DNA of 64,000 nt from Clostridiales bacterium (GCA_017617295.1 JAFZWN010000021.1:35801-99800), one strand, 5' to 3'. Positions 46,140 through 54,704 are shown, numbered from the stretch's first letter. A program made the numbers and translations. The notes: generated by a model from the letters alone, not told the origin.

Positions 46140-47456
46140 ATGAAAGTCTATTTTCACACACTCGGGTGCCGCGTCAATCAGTATGAGACTGACGCGGTAC
46201 GCATGCTTTTTGAGAAAAAAGGATATGAGAGCGTGACCGATCCGGCCGCGGCGGATATCTGTGTCGTAAATACATGCACGGTGACGCGTGAGGCTGACCG
46301 CAAGTCAGGGCAGATGCTGCGGAGGATGGCCAGGCTTAACCCCGGTACGATAGTCGTAGCCATGGGCTGCGCATCCGAGATGAGAGACGGCAGTATCGAT
46401 GCCGACATCGTTCTTGGCACCAGAGACCGGAACATGGCCGTACAAAAGGTCGAGGAGTTCCTGGCAGAAAAAGGGGTTCCGGATCACAAGTCTTCGCACA
46501 AAAGACCGGAAGTCAGTAAGACGGATGTCTATCACGAACTGGGTACCGTCGTATCTCCCGAAGGATGCCGCGCGTTCATGAAGATTCAGGACGGCTGCAA
46601 CAAGTTCTGCTCATATTGCATAATCCCCTTTGCCAGAGGGCGCGTCGTGAGCCGTGATGAGGATAATATAATCGAAGAGGCAAGGGATCTGGCTTCGCGC
46701 GGATTTAGAGAGATCGTCGTATCCGGGATACATGTATGTTCATACGGCCGCGATCGCGGCGAAGGCATAGAAGCGCTCCTCAGAGTCCTTACTAAGATCG
46801 AAGCAATAAAAGGGATCGAGCGTATCAGGCTCGGATCCCTCGAACCGATGTCTCTGACGGAGGATTTTATCGGCGGCCTCTCGAAGCTTTCCAAGTTCTG
46901 TCCCCATTTCCATCTGTCTCTTCAGAGCGGAAGCGATACAGTCTTAAAAAGGATGAACCGGGATTACACATCTTCGCAATATGCGGAAACAGTCATGATG
47001 CTTCGTAAAGCTTTTCCTTCGATGTCTCTTACGACAGATGTTATCTGCGGATATCCCGAGGAGACCGAAGAGGAGTTTCTGGAGACTGTTGATCTCATAA
47101 AGAAGGTCGGTTTTACGAAGATACATGTTTTTCCTTATTCTCTCCGGGAAGGGACAGTCGCGGCGCGAAAGCCGCAGATCCCCAAAGATGTCGCCAACGC
47201 CAGGAGCAGGGTGCTCCTTGAAATGTCGGAGACGCTTGAAAACGCCTTTGCCCGATCCTTTACCGGGAAGATCACGTGTGTACTCGTCGAGAGATGCGAA
47301 CCTTCGGAAAGAGGTTTTATAAGTACCGGTTATAACCCGGAATATGTTCACTGCGAGATCGAATCGGAGAGAGGGATCGAACCCGGGACCATAGTGAATG
47401 TCAGATGTGTGTCTTCGGACGGGAAGACGGTAAGATGTGTCTTAAATGAGACATAA
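46140..47456 (+). CDS. mtaB: tRNA (N6-threonylcarbamoyladenosine(37)) methylthiotransferase MtaB
   Basis: Radical SAM enzyme of 438 residues that turns t6A into ms2t6A at tRNA position 37. The N-terminal UPF0004 domain has cysteines in HTLGCRVNQYETDA, NTCTVT and AMGCAS; the radical SAM cluster is CNKFCSYCIIPFARG (Cx3Cx2C); the C-terminal TRAM-like domain ends the chain. LGCRVN and GTRDRN favour MtaB over MiaB. The ATG is seven bases after the aspS stop, with no clear ribosome binding site, so translation is probably coupled. Confidence 0.92.
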   Translation: MKVYFHTLGCRVNQYETDAVRMLFEKKGYESVTDPAAADICVVNTCTVTREADRKSGQMLRRMARLNPGTIVVAMGCASEMRDGSIDADIVLGTRDRNMAVQKVEEFLAEKGVPDHKSSHKRPEVSKTDVYHELGTVVSPEGCRAFMKIQDGCNKFCSYCIIPFARGRVVSRDEDNIIEEARDLASRGFREIVVSGIHVCSYGRDRGEGIEALLRVLTKIEAIKGIERIRLGSLEPMSLTEDFIGGLSKLSKFCPHFHLSLQSGSDTVLKRMNRDYTSSQYAETVMMLRKAFPSMSLTTDVICGYPEETEEEFLETVDLIKKVGFTKIHVFPYSLREGTVAARKPQIPKDVANARSRVLLEMSETLENAFARSFTGKITCVLVERCEPSERGFISTGYNPEYVHCEIESERGIEPGTIVNVRCVSSDGKTVRCVLNET

Positions 47457-47541
47457 TAAAATATTCACATTAATAAGGGTTGTGAATTCGATTTATGTGG
47501 TAAAATAATATTTAGAAATGAACACCAAGTGAGGGAATGGT

Positions 47542-47790
47542 ATGGAGTCAGAGACCGCTAGATTTAATTTCTCGTCTGATGAGTCGGCCAATGTCAGAGA
47601 GCTGATGACATATGTTTATGCAGCTCTTAAGGAGAAGGGATATAATCCCATCAATCAGCTCGTCGGATATTTTATCTCGGGCGATCCCACCTATATCACG
47701 AGCTACAAGGGCGCCAGGGGCGTTATCAAGAGGATCGACCGCGATGAACTCCTCGAGGTCATAATCTCCGAGTATTGCCAGAAGCTCTGA
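47542..47790 (+). CDS. ireB: IreB-family regulatory phosphoprotein
   Basis: An 82-residue protein of the UPF0297/IreB family: YAALKEKGYNPINQLVGYFISG and DPTYITSYKGARGVIKRIDR are nearly invariant segments. In enterococci IreB is phosphorylated by the PASTA kinase IreK and controls cephalosporin resistance. TGAGGGA precedes the start. Unlike many Bacillota, it is not next to alaS and ruvX here. Confidence 0.95.
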   Translation: MESETARFNFSSDESANVRELMTYVYAALKEKGYNPINQLVGYFISGDPTYITSYKGARGVIKRIDRDELLEVIISEYCQKL

Positions 47791-47798
47791 ACCTTACC

Positions 47799-48185
47799 AT
47801 GATCGACAAGCTCAAGGATATTATCGGCAACAGTTATTCCCCTTATTCGGGATATCCTGTTGCCGCTTTTGTTATTACGAAGGACGGCCGCGAGTTCTCG
47901 GGAGTGAACGTTGAGAACGCTTCGTACGGCGCATGCATCTGTGCGGAACGTACGGCCATTGTCAAGGCTGTCAGCGAAGGAGCCCGTCCGGGAGACTTCA
48001 GATCCCTTCATCTCATGGTCGGTTCAGGTAAGATCGGGATGCCGTGCTTTATGTGCAGGCAGATGATCACCGAGTTCTTTGATCCGGAATGTGACGTGGT
48101 CTGCTGGTCGACTTCCGGAGACAAGCGGGAATACAAGGTCAGCGAGATATGCCCCGAGCCGTTCTCCAAAGAAGACCTGATGTGA
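47799..48185 (+). CDS. cdd: Cytidine deaminase
   Basis: A 128-residue zinc enzyme of pyrimidine salvage, converting cytidine or deoxycytidine to uridine forms. Zinc ligands and catalytic Glu are in GACICAERTAIVKAV and MPCFMCRQMI; SYSPYSGYPVAAFVI is the usual N-terminal substrate segment. ATG 47799 is chosen because the family starts a few residues before SYSPYS; an in-frame TTG at 47775 overlaps ireB. No ribosome binding site is obvious, so coupling to ireB is likely. Confidence 0.92.
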   Translation: MIDKLKDIIGNSYSPYSGYPVAAFVITKDGREFSGVNVENASYGACICAERTAIVKAVSEGARPGDFRSLHLMVGSGKIGMPCFMCRQMITEFFDPECDVVCWSTSGDKREYKVSEICPEPFSKEDLM

Positions 48186-48224
48186 TATAATCTTTTAAGT
48201 ATAAAAGGCAAGGAGGATCCGAAA

Positions 48225-48932
48225 ATGTCTGATAACAACAATGAAGTAAGCGGCTTTGGTCCTGCCGGCAAGGCGGATGAGGAAGTATTTATTTCCGAGC
48301 CCAAGACAGAATATATATCATCTCCCGAGATAAAGGATGTCGAAGTACCGGCTCCCGCCCCTGTGGTTCCCGAACCCGTGATGTCCGAGCCCGTTGATGT
48401 TCCGGAAGCTCCCGAGATCCCTTCTGCTCCGGAAGTGCAGGCATTCTCTACTCCCGCTCCCGCGGCCGTGGCTCCCGCAGCAGCTCCGTTCGAGCCCGCT
48501 CCTGTCGCTGCTCCCGTTGCTGCCGCATCTGCAGCTACAGCTGCCGCAGTTGCCAAAGATTCCAAGAAGCAGGCGAAGCGTGAGGCGAAGATCAAGAAGC
48601 AGAGCGACAAGATGCTCAAGGAACAGGCTATGAAGGACGAATGTCCGAATGTCTATAAGCCCGTCAGCACGAGCCGTTATTTCTGGCTCATCTTCCTTCT
48701 GTCCATTCCGGTAATCGGCTTCATCGCCACGATAATCCTTGCGATCGCTCACAGGAACCGTAATGTAAAGGCATTTGTAAGAGCTGTCCTTGCCTGGGAA
48801 GTAGTTATCATCCTTCTCGCCCTTATCGGACTTCTTATCGCTACATTCTGCGGCTACGGAGATCTGATCGGTAAGATCGCCTTAGCTTTCGGAGAGTTTT
48901 TCGAGACTCTCGCTTCCGCGGTAAATCTCTGA
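48225..48932 (+). CDS. Pro/Ala-rich protein with C-terminal membrane helices
   Basis: A 235-residue protein. The first 110 residues are low-complexity, rich in Pro, Ala, Val and Glu (VPAPAPVVPEPVMSEPV type), then a Lys-rich helix (~112-135), and two transmembrane helices (YFWLIFLLSIPVIGFIATII; VLAWEVVIILLALIGLLIAT) before a short amphipathic end. No family recognised; the layout suits a cytoplasmic-facing membrane adaptor. AAGGAGGATCC precedes the ATG and a terminator follows. Confidence 0.7.
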   Translation: MSDNNNEVSGFGPAGKADEEVFISEPKTEYISSPEIKDVEVPAPAPVVPEPVMSEPVDVPEAPEIPSAPEVQAFSTPAPAAVAPAAAPFEPAPVAAPVAAASAATAAAVAKDSKKQAKREAKIKKQSDKMLKEQAMKDECPNVYKPVSTSRYFWLIFLLSIPVIGFIATIILAIAHRNRNVKAFVRAVLAWEVVIILLALIGLLIATFCGYGDLIGKIALAFGEFFETLASAVNL

Positions 48933-48959
48933 TAAGCGTCTGATCGATAGTCGATAAGT

Positions 48960-48993
48960 ACCGCCTCCGGTAATATGCCGGGGGCGGTTTTGT
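48960..48993 (+). terminator. Intrinsic terminator
   Basis: ACCGCCTCCGG pairs with CCGGGGGCGGT with a T-G wobble, followed by TTTTG. Confidence 0.8.
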
Positions 48994-49082
48994 GTTCTGT
49001 TTTTCACCCGTATGACCTATGACTGTAACATTGTTAACGTACAATGAAAGTGTCAAATTGTATCAAGGCGAGGTGACGAAAA

Positions 49083-49712
49083 ATGTCTGATGAAGAACTG
49101 ATCTCGAAAAAGCAGCTTTTGAGGATTGCACAGATATCATACGGTACGCTCTACAGATGGAAGAGGATGAACCTTATCCCGGAGAGCTGGTTCATTCACC
49201 GTGCGACCGAGACCGGCCAGGCAACATTCTTCCCCAGGACGAAGATCCTTACCCGTATCGATCGGATCAAGGAACTGAAGGGGGAGCTTACTGCCGAGCA
49301 GATGCAGGAGCTCTTCTCTGCCAATGTCGAGAGCTTCAAGATCCCTCTTAAGGATTTCCAGGAACTCGAGCTGGTATCCAAGCTCGCGATCACTGCATTC
49401 TGCAGCGTGTATCCCCTGAAGACGATGCTCGACTTCAATGATGTGTTCGGCGTATATGTAATCGATCATCTCATGAGACTTTCCGGTATCTATCTCGAAG
49501 ATGCCAAGCAGGTCCTGAAACTTCTCTGCAAGTATCTTTCCGTCGAGGCAAGCAAGGACTATCAGCTCCTCATGATGAGAAAGCTCGGCGTGCCCATGAC
49601 GATGCTGGTAAGAGGCGACGAGAATATCCTCCTCGATGACAATACGGAAGTTGTCGCGTGCGCGAACCTTAATGATTTTGAAGAGGCCCTTAAAGATAAG
49701 CTGATCGCTTAA
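49083..49712 (+). CDS. DUF4004 (YhbD-like) MerR-type HTH protein
   Basis: A 209-residue protein. The N terminus (ISKKQLLRIAQISYGTLYRW then KRMNLIPESWFIHR) is a MerR-like winged helix and TGQATFFPRTKILTRID is characteristic of YhbD/DUF4004. The rest is helical with no known effector motif. A regulatory role is inferred from the HTH. AGGCGAGGTGA precedes the ATG. The ArsR-type gene starts 11 bases downstream, so the two form an operon. Confidence 0.8.
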   Translation: MSDEELISKKQLLRIAQISYGTLYRWKRMNLIPESWFIHRATETGQATFFPRTKILTRIDRIKELKGELTAEQMQELFSANVESFKIPLKDFQELELVSKLAITAFCSVYPLKTMLDFNDVFGVYVIDHLMRLSGIYLEDAKQVLKLLCKYLSVEASKDYQLLMMRKLGVPMTMLVRGDENILLDDNTEVVACANLNDFEEALKDKLIA

Positions 49713-49723
49713 GGAGCGGGATT

Positions 49724-50209
49724 ATGGCCAGGATGTTTGACCCTGAACTTATAAATTCTACGACCGAGATAACGAGACTTCAGATCCTCTATCTCCTTTC
49801 AGGGGGCAGGGAACTCTGCGCCGCGGACATCGGCAGCCAGTTCGATCTGTCTCAGCCGACACTGTCGCACCACCTGAACCTTCTTGTACAGACTGGTGTC
49901 CTCAGTATGAGAAAGGACGGCCGTAAGATCTACTATTCGATCAACAAGGCAAAGATCGGGCAGATCATAGGGATGTTTCAGATGCTCGTGAGTGACAGAG
50001 CCTCAGGACGTAAGACTTCGGGAACAGCAGCTCCCGCGAAGCCGGCCAAAGCCGTCAGGACGGCGGGCAAAAAGGCTTCCCCGAAGCCGGCACCCGCTTC
50101 GGAAGCTCCCGCTTCCAAGTCCGGCAAGCCCGGTAAGGACGAGAAGAAGTCCAAGAAGAAAAAGGGCGAGAAGGACAAGAAGAAAAAGGATAAGAAAAAG
50201 AAGAAATAA
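49724..50209 (+). CDS. ArsR-type HTH protein with lysine-rich tail
   Basis: A 161-residue protein. Residues 1-90 form an ArsR winged helix (TRLQILYLLSGGRELCAADI, LSQPTLSHHLNLLVQTGVLS, RKDGRKIYYSI). No cysteine pair of metal-sensing ArsR members stands out. From residue ~95 on it has an Ala/Pro/Lys linker ending in a long lysine run, which probably binds nucleic acid or other polyanions without sequence preference. AAGGAGCGG precedes the ATG. A terminator follows. Confidence 0.8.
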   Translation: MARMFDPELINSTTEITRLQILYLLSGGRELCAADIGSQFDLSQPTLSHHLNLLVQTGVLSMRKDGRKIYYSINKAKIGQIIGMFQMLVSDRASGRKTSGTAAPAKPAKAVRTAGKKASPKPAPASEAPASKSGKPGKDEKKSKKKKGEKDKKKKDKKKKK

Positions 50210-50240
50210 CCGCGATGATATTATAAGCCATCCGTTTTGC

Positions 50241-50264
50241 AAAGACCCCGCAAGGGGTCTTTTT
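50241..50264 (+). terminator. Intrinsic terminator
   Basis: AAAGACCCC GCAA GGGGTCTTT followed by T residues. Confidence 0.93.
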
Positions 50265-50364
50265 ATAGGCATGAGGACCGGTCTGAAACTGCCTTTTGAA
50301 AGAAAGAGTATCTCCCTGATAAAACTGATATAATGATAAAAAACAGAGAGGCTTGTTGACTTCT

Positions 50365-51183
50365 ATGGATAAATCTAAGATCGGTGCACTTATTAAGCTC
50401 ATCCTTATCATTCTGATGATCATCGGGTTCGTTGCGGGAATGCTTGTCCAGCTGCCCCTGATATCGGTGATCTGCTTTATAATCGCCGCGATTATAATCT
50501 GGACCTGGAGTTCGAAGATAGATAAGGCCAGGAACGAATGGCTCGATCAGCAGTTGAATTCATTTCTGGATTCCCATGAGATCGTCCGTAATGCGGACAA
50601 GTCAATGATAGAGACCGAGCACCGCTCGTATGCACCTTTCATTAAAGACGAAGCTTTCCAGTGCAGCAATATCTGTAATTATGTTTATAAAGAAACGGCG
50701 ATGACCGCATGTGACTTTGCTTTCGGCAAGGAGTATAGGGAAGACAATCCGTTACACCGTGATGATCCGTCCGAGTATACGATCAGGTTCGAACCTGTCT
50801 CGGGAGGGCGCTCCGTAAAGAGCAGGGTCAAAAGGATATATCCTCTTATCAAGGTCCGCGCGGAAGCTTTGCCGTGCGGAGGATCTGATGAGGCGGAGAA
50901 GCTGAGCTTCGGCGATGAGGATATGGACAGACGGTTTACCGTTACCTCCGATGATCCGGAAGAGGCAGGCAAAACGGAATTTTTATCCAAGTTAGCGGAG
51001 GTACTTTCCGGATATCCCTCGTGCGAACTGTCATTCTCGGTCTGGAACAAAGAACTCCATTCATACTATTTCTTTAAAGAGAAGCCGATGTTCAGTACGA
51101 ACGATACGGGCGCAGGCGAACGCTATATACAGGCTCTTAAGGAACAGCTTGAGATAACAAAGAAGATCTCCGATCTTCTGTGA
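50365..51183 (+). CDS. DUF3137-like membrane protein
   Basis: A 272-residue protein with two closely spaced N-terminal helices (ALIKLILIILMIIGFVAGML and LISVICFIIAAIIIWTW) and a cytosolic domain of mixed alpha/beta character. The layout and CNYVYKETAMTACDFAFG, AFQCSNICN, LELSFSVWNKELHSYYF-like segments suggest the DUF3137 family, of unknown function; this assignment is tentative. ATG 50365 has GAGAGG thirteen bases upstream; two in-frame TTG codons lie in between. Confidence 0.55.
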   Translation: MDKSKIGALIKLILIILMIIGFVAGMLVQLPLISVICFIIAAIIIWTWSSKIDKARNEWLDQQLNSFLDSHEIVRNADKSMIETEHRSYAPFIKDEAFQCSNICNYVYKETAMTACDFAFGKEYREDNPLHRDDPSEYTIRFEPVSGGRSVKSRVKRIYPLIKVRAEALPCGGSDEAEKLSFGDEDMDRRFTVTSDDPEEAGKTEFLSKLAEVLSGYPSCELSFSVWNKELHSYYFFKEKPMFSTNDTGAGERYIQALKEQLEITKKISDLL

Positions 51184-51248
51184 AAGAGTATCGTGACAGG
51201 GCAGAGGTACCGGCTGCAATTGATCCTTGCAATAGCACGGTATTTGTT

Positions 51249-51263
51249 TTAGAATTATTTTAA
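51249..51263 (+). promoter_or_regulatory. PerR box
   Basis: TTAGAATTATTTTAA differs from the Bacillus PerR box (TTATAATNATTATAA) by one base in each half. It lies 21 bases before the perR start, consistent with autoregulation. Confidence 0.7.
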
Positions 51264-51284
51264 ATAAAAACACGGGGAATCAGT

Positions 51285-51707
51285 ATGCATAACACCAAGG
51301 ATGCCGGAGACAGACTTCGCGAGGCCGGTATAAGAGTAACGACACCCAGGGTAATAATATACGATTATCTTCTTAAGCACAGGACTCATCCGACATGCGA
51401 TGAGATCTATACGGATATCAAGGCCGGTAATCCGTCGCTCTCGCTTGCGTCAGTTTATAATGTTACGGAGAAGCTCGTCGATCACGATCTCATCATAAGG
51501 ATCGTGTCGCCTGACGGTGAGCGCCATTACGATGCGGTCACTAAGTTCCATGCCCATTTTTTCTGCGGGAAGTGCGGCAAGATCTTTGACGTATCATGCG
51601 ATCACGATACCGAGCAGCTGATCGATCTGCCGGGAGCCGTCGTAAACAGTATATCCGTGTCGGCATATGGGGAGTGCCCGGAATGTGCGTCCGAGGTCGA
51701 TCCCTGA
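51285..51707 (+). CDS. perR: PerR-type peroxide-responsive repressor (Fur family)
   Basis: A 140-residue Fur-family regulator. Winged helix: GIRVTTPRVIIYDYLLKH and SLASVYNVTEKLVDHDL. Structural zinc: CGKC and CPEC. The regulatory metal residues match PerR rather than Fur: Asp in RHYDAVT, two His in FHAHFFC, and Asp in KIFDV (Bacillus D85, H91, H93, D104). PerR senses peroxide by metal-catalysed histidine oxidation and represses peroxide defence and iron genes. A PerR box lies just upstream. CGGGGAATC precedes the ATG. Confidence 0.85.
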   Translation: MHNTKDAGDRLREAGIRVTTPRVIIYDYLLKHRTHPTCDEIYTDIKAGNPSLSLASVYNVTEKLVDHDLIIRIVSPDGERHYDAVTKFHAHFFCGKCGKIFDVSCDHDTEQLIDLPGAVVNSISVSAYGECPECASEVDP

Positions 51708-51742
51708 TACCGGTTTTCTGTCAGCAGGAAAAAACAGGAAAA

Positions 51743-51780
51743 TAACATAAAGACCGCTCTTGGGGGGCGGTCTTTATGTT
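51743..51780. terminator. Bidirectional terminator between perR and mscL
   Basis: Perfect 14-bp stem AACATAAAGACCGC with its complement at 51767-51780. Confidence 0.85.
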
Positions 51781-51812
51781 TAGGATTGGAAGTAACTAAT
51801 ATTGGGAAATTA

Positions 51813-52214
51813 TTAGTTTTTAGCTGCAAGGAGGTCCTTGATCTCCGTAAGGAGCTTGACCTCATCGGAAGGCTCTGCGGGAGCAGCGGCTTCCTCTTCT
51901 TCCTTCTTCTTCTTTCCGAGGCTCATTGCCTTGTTGACAGCCTTGATGAGGCAGAAGAGGATGAGCGCCAGGATGATGAAGTTGATGACTGCGGAGATAA
52001 ATGCTCCGTATGTGAAAGCGGCGCCTCTGATAACGAACTGACCGCCGACCTCTACCTCGTCATTACCGGTGATGCACTGGATAAGAGGAGTGATAAAGCT
52101 GTCGGTAAGCGCTGTTACGATGTTTCCGAAAGCACCGCCGATGATAACACCGATAGCCATATCCATAACATTGCCTTTTAAAGCGAATTCTTTGAATTCT
52201 TTAAGAAAACCCAT
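51813..52214 (-). CDS. mscL: Large-conductance mechanosensitive channel
   Basis: A 133-residue MscL. The N-terminal amphipathic helix (FLKEFKEFALKGNVMDMAIG) and TM1 (VIIGGAFGNIVTALTDSFIT) are followed by PLI and a periplasmic loop, TM2 (GAFISAVINFIILALILFCL), then a charged helix and C-terminal DEVKLLTEIKDLLA, the conserved bundle. It forms a pentameric pore that opens under hypo-osmotic shock. GGAGGGTC precedes the ATG. Monocistronic and convergent with perR. Confidence 0.96.
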   Translation of the reverse strand: MGFLKEFKEFALKGNVMDMAIGVIIGGAFGNIVTALTDSFITPLIQCITGNDEVEVGGQFVIRGAAFTYGAFISAVINFIILALILFCLIKAVNKAMSLGKKKKEEEEAAAPAEPSDEVKLLTEIKDLLAAKN

Positions 52215-52353
52215 ACTATGACCCTCCGTGACAGATTGATTTGTTTAAGTAGTTTCATTGTAAGATAACTTGCGGTTAATAGTGTTTCACTACTTTTACA
52301 AACATGTGAAAATTACAAACAGGGCTGAAAAGAGTTCGTCACAGAGGAAAAAA

Positions 52354-52378
52354 ACAGCCCCGCTTACCGCAGGGCTGT
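52354..52378 (-). terminator. Terminator of the P-loop gene
   Basis: ACAGCCC..GC / GC..GGGCTGT stem, loop GGTAA on the minus strand, followed by a seven-base T run. Confidence 0.9.
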
Positions 52379-52409
52379 CGTAATATTCAACGTTATGATC
52401 CCGATACTG

Positions 52410-52817
52410 TCAGCAGAATGCTTTGATATTCTCGGGGAGATCCTCTGTCTTGCCGCTCCATACAAGCGTAGCGGTTATAGCGGAATCTTTGAGGAAAGCA
52501 TCAAGTTTCTCCGTGAATGATGCCATATCTTCGATACTGGAATTATCTGCCACCTTATAGATGCTGTCGATGTAAATGTGGGTAAGGTCGTAATCCTTAG
52601 AACATATGCCCAGGATAAAGGCAAAAAGCTGGTCGTAACCGGAAATAGGGTATTCCTTCATGTTGACAAGTCTTACATTGGGCTTGAGAAGCTGGTCGAG
52701 CCTGTTACCTCGTTCGATGCATACAACATTGTTGTCCTGGGTAGCCACTGTGTTGATGTCATCAACGAGTCTTGCCGTCTTTCCTGTCCCTTTCTCTCCT
52801 GCAATGATCTTAATCAT
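52410..52817 (-). CDS. Small P-loop NTP-binding protein
   Basis: A 135-residue protein with a clear Walker A at the N terminus (IIAGEKGTGKTARLVDDI) and a possible Walker B at HIYIDSIYKV. The rest is a minimal alpha/beta domain; length is well below typical kinases or ATPases. Similar small proteins in Clostridia are often labelled as PilT-related without support. Function unknown. AAAGGAGATTTC precedes the ATG. Divergent from the nusA operon. Confidence 0.75.
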   Translation of the reverse strand: MIKIIAGEKGTGKTARLVDDINTVATQDNNVVCIERGNRLDQLLKPNVRLVNMKEYPISGYDQLFAFILGICSKDYDLTHIYIDSIYKVADNSSIEDMASFTEKLDAFLKDSAITATLVWSGKTEDLPENIKAFC

Positions 52818-52930
52818 AGGCGAAATCTCCTTTGGTTCATAATATCCTTATTTGGATATGTATATTTTACTGTAAAAACAGGGCGATTTGTAGTGTAAAT
52901 TTGGTGAAAATACATATGAAAAATTTCTGA

Positions 52931-52959
52931 TTGCGGCTATAGGCCTTTTATGTTACCAT
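52931..52959 (+). promoter_or_regulatory. Candidate promoter of the rimP-nusA operon
   Basis: TTGCGG (52931-52936), 17 bases, TACCAT (52954-52959), upstream of the leader hairpin. Confidence 0.5.
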
Positions 52960-52984
52960 AATAAAGACGTTTAATAATCTTTAC

Positions 52985-53018
52985 TAAACGGGCTTCTTCG
53001 AAGAGTCCGTTTTTTTAT
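52985..53018 (+). promoter_or_regulatory. Attenuator-like hairpin in the nusA-operon leader
   Basis: AAACGGGCTT pairs with AGTCCGTTT-type sequence (about 10 bp with two wobbles) and is followed by seven T residues, eighteen bases before the rimP start. Since the upstream gene is divergent, this terminator-like hairpin lies inside the operon leader. Confidence 0.65.
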
Positions 53019-53035
53019 GTTATTTAAGGAGTATT

Positions 53036-53506
53036 ATGGCGAAAAGATCAAAAACGGCACAGACTGCTTACGACATCGCTCTGCCGGTCGCCAAAGAGAT
53101 GGGCTTCGACCTGGTCGATGCCGAATATAAGAAGGAAGGACAGAGTATGTTCCTCCGTCTCTTTATCGACAAAAAGGGCGGTCTTGGGATCGACGACTGT
53201 GAGGAGTTCAGTAAGGTGATCGATCCGATACTGGACGAGAGTATGAAAAGGGATGAGGATTATTTTGAAGTCTCTTCCCCCGGACTTACGAGACCTCTTG
53301 AGACTATGGCCGACTACATAAGGTACGAGGACCAGAAACTCGAGGTGTCGCTCTTCAGCGAAGGCGGTCACGGCAAGCAGTTCCTGGCAACTATAAAGGG
53401 AGCTTCGGAAGAGTCTGAGACGATCACTTTCGAGGACGAAGACGGAAACAGGTTCGATATCGGACTTAAGGATATTGCGAAAGCAGTAAGACACATAGAA
53501 TTTTAA
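53036..53506 (+). CDS. rimP: Ribosome maturation factor RimP
   Basis: A 156-residue protein for 30S subunit assembly. AYDIALPVAKEMGFDLVDAEY, IDKKGGLGIDDCEEFSKVI and DYFEVSSPGLTRPL are the RimP signatures; the C-terminal beta-barrel follows (DIGLKDIAKAVRHIEF). AAGGAGTATT precedes the ATG. First gene of the translation cluster, nineteen bases before nusA. Confidence 0.95.
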   Translation: MAKRSKTAQTAYDIALPVAKEMGFDLVDAEYKKEGQSMFLRLFIDKKGGLGIDDCEEFSKVIDPILDESMKRDEDYFEVSSPGLTRPLETMADYIRYEDQKLEVSLFSEGGHGKQFLATIKGASEESETITFEDEDGNRFDIGLKDIAKAVRHIEF

Positions 53507-53524
53507 ATTTGGAGGCAGATAAAA

Positions 53525-54697
53525 ATGGCAAAGAAGATTCAGGAAGAAGAGCAGTCCAGAGACAATGTTGTTGATGCGATCAAGATGCTCGCCAAGGAAA
53601 GAGGTATCGACGAGGAAGTACTCATCAAGGCTGTTGAGGAAGGTATCGTAACCGCTTTCAAGAGAGAGTTCGGCGGAAGCAACAAAAAGGACGGAGAGAT
53701 AAAGGAAGTATTCGCTGAGATCGACCGCGAGACGGGAGAGATATTCGTATATAAGCTCGTTACGATCGAAGAGGAAGTGCTCGATCCCAATAACGAGATC
53801 TCTCTCGAGGATGCCGTTGCCATGACCGGTGATGAGGATCTCGAGCTCGGTGACCAGATCGAGGTGGGTATCGAAGTCGATAAGCTCGGCAGACTCGCTG
53901 CCACAGCCGCCAAGAATGCCATCTCGCAGAAGGTCAAGGGCGCCGAGTCCCAGAGGATCATGAGCGAGTTTGGCGGAAAGATCGGTGAGATCACATCCGG
54001 AACTATCCTCCGTAAGGATGCAAGGAACGTATATGTTGATATCGACAGGGCAGAGGCAGTCCTTACAAAGAACGAGCAGGTCAGAGGCGAGGAGTATCCC
54101 ACCAACAAGACCATGAAGTTCCTTGTACTTAATGTTGATGAAGTTAACGGACATCCCACGGTAGTACTCTCGAGATCCAACAACGCTCTCGTTAAGAAGC
54201 TCTTCGAGCTCGAAGTGCCTGAGATCAAGAGCGGTCTCGTACAGGTCATGGGCGTTTCCAGAGATCCCGGTCAGAGATCCAAGGTCGCTGTAAGATCCAG
54301 GGACGAGAACATCGATGCCAAGGGTTCCTGCGTAGGTCCCAGAGGCCAGAGAGTCCAGGAGATCATGAACGAGCTCGGAGGCGAGAAGATCGATATCGTT
54401 GACTGGAACGAGGATCCCGCATTCTTCCTGAGTGAAGCGCTGCAGCCTGCCAAGGCCACACGTGTTGATATCGAGATCATCCCCAGAGAAGACGGCAAGG
54501 ATGAGAAGCACGCCACTATCGTTGTTCCCGATCAGCAGTTCTCGCTTGCCATCGGAAGAGGCGGACAGAACGTTAAGCTCGCGGCAAGGCTCACAGGATT
54601 CAAGATCGATATCAAGAAGGAATCCGACGATGCTTCTGAGGCAGCACAGAAGATGATCGACAAATTTGAAGTTGTAGACGAGGGAGAGGAGAGCTGA
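53525..54697 (+). CDS. nusA: Transcription elongation/termination factor NusA
   Basis: A 390-residue RNA polymerase-binding factor that modulates pausing, termination and antitermination. N-terminal domain (~1-130), S1 domain (EITSGTILRKDARNVYVDID), then two KH domains (GACxGPRGxR-type segment GSCVGPRGQRVQEIMNELGG and QFSLAIGRGGQNVKLAARLT). No acidic C-terminal repeats, as usual in Bacillota. GGAGGCAG precedes the ATG. Part of the rimP operon. Confidence 0.96.
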   Translation: MAKKIQEEEQSRDNVVDAIKMLAKERGIDEEVLIKAVEEGIVTAFKREFGGSNKKDGEIKEVFAEIDRETGEIFVYKLVTIEEEVLDPNNEISLEDAVAMTGDEDLELGDQIEVGIEVDKLGRLAATAAKNAISQKVKGAESQRIMSEFGGKIGEITSGTILRKDARNVYVDIDRAEAVLTKNEQVRGEEYPTNKTMKFLVLNVDEVNGHPTVVLSRSNNALVKKLFELEVPEIKSGLVQVMGVSRDPGQRSKVAVRSRDENIDAKGSCVGPRGQRVQEIMNELGGEKIDIVDWNEDPAFFLSEALQPAKATRVDIEIIPREDGKDEKHATIVVPDQQFSLAIGRGGQNVKLAARLTGFKIDIKKESDDASEAAQKMIDKFEVVDEGEES

Positions 54698-54704
54698 TCC
54701 GCCT

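Noticed and set aside
53048..54511. 487-codon antisense frame opposite rimP/nusA
   Set aside because: It lies wholly opposite two strongly supported genes; it is a by-product of their codon usage.
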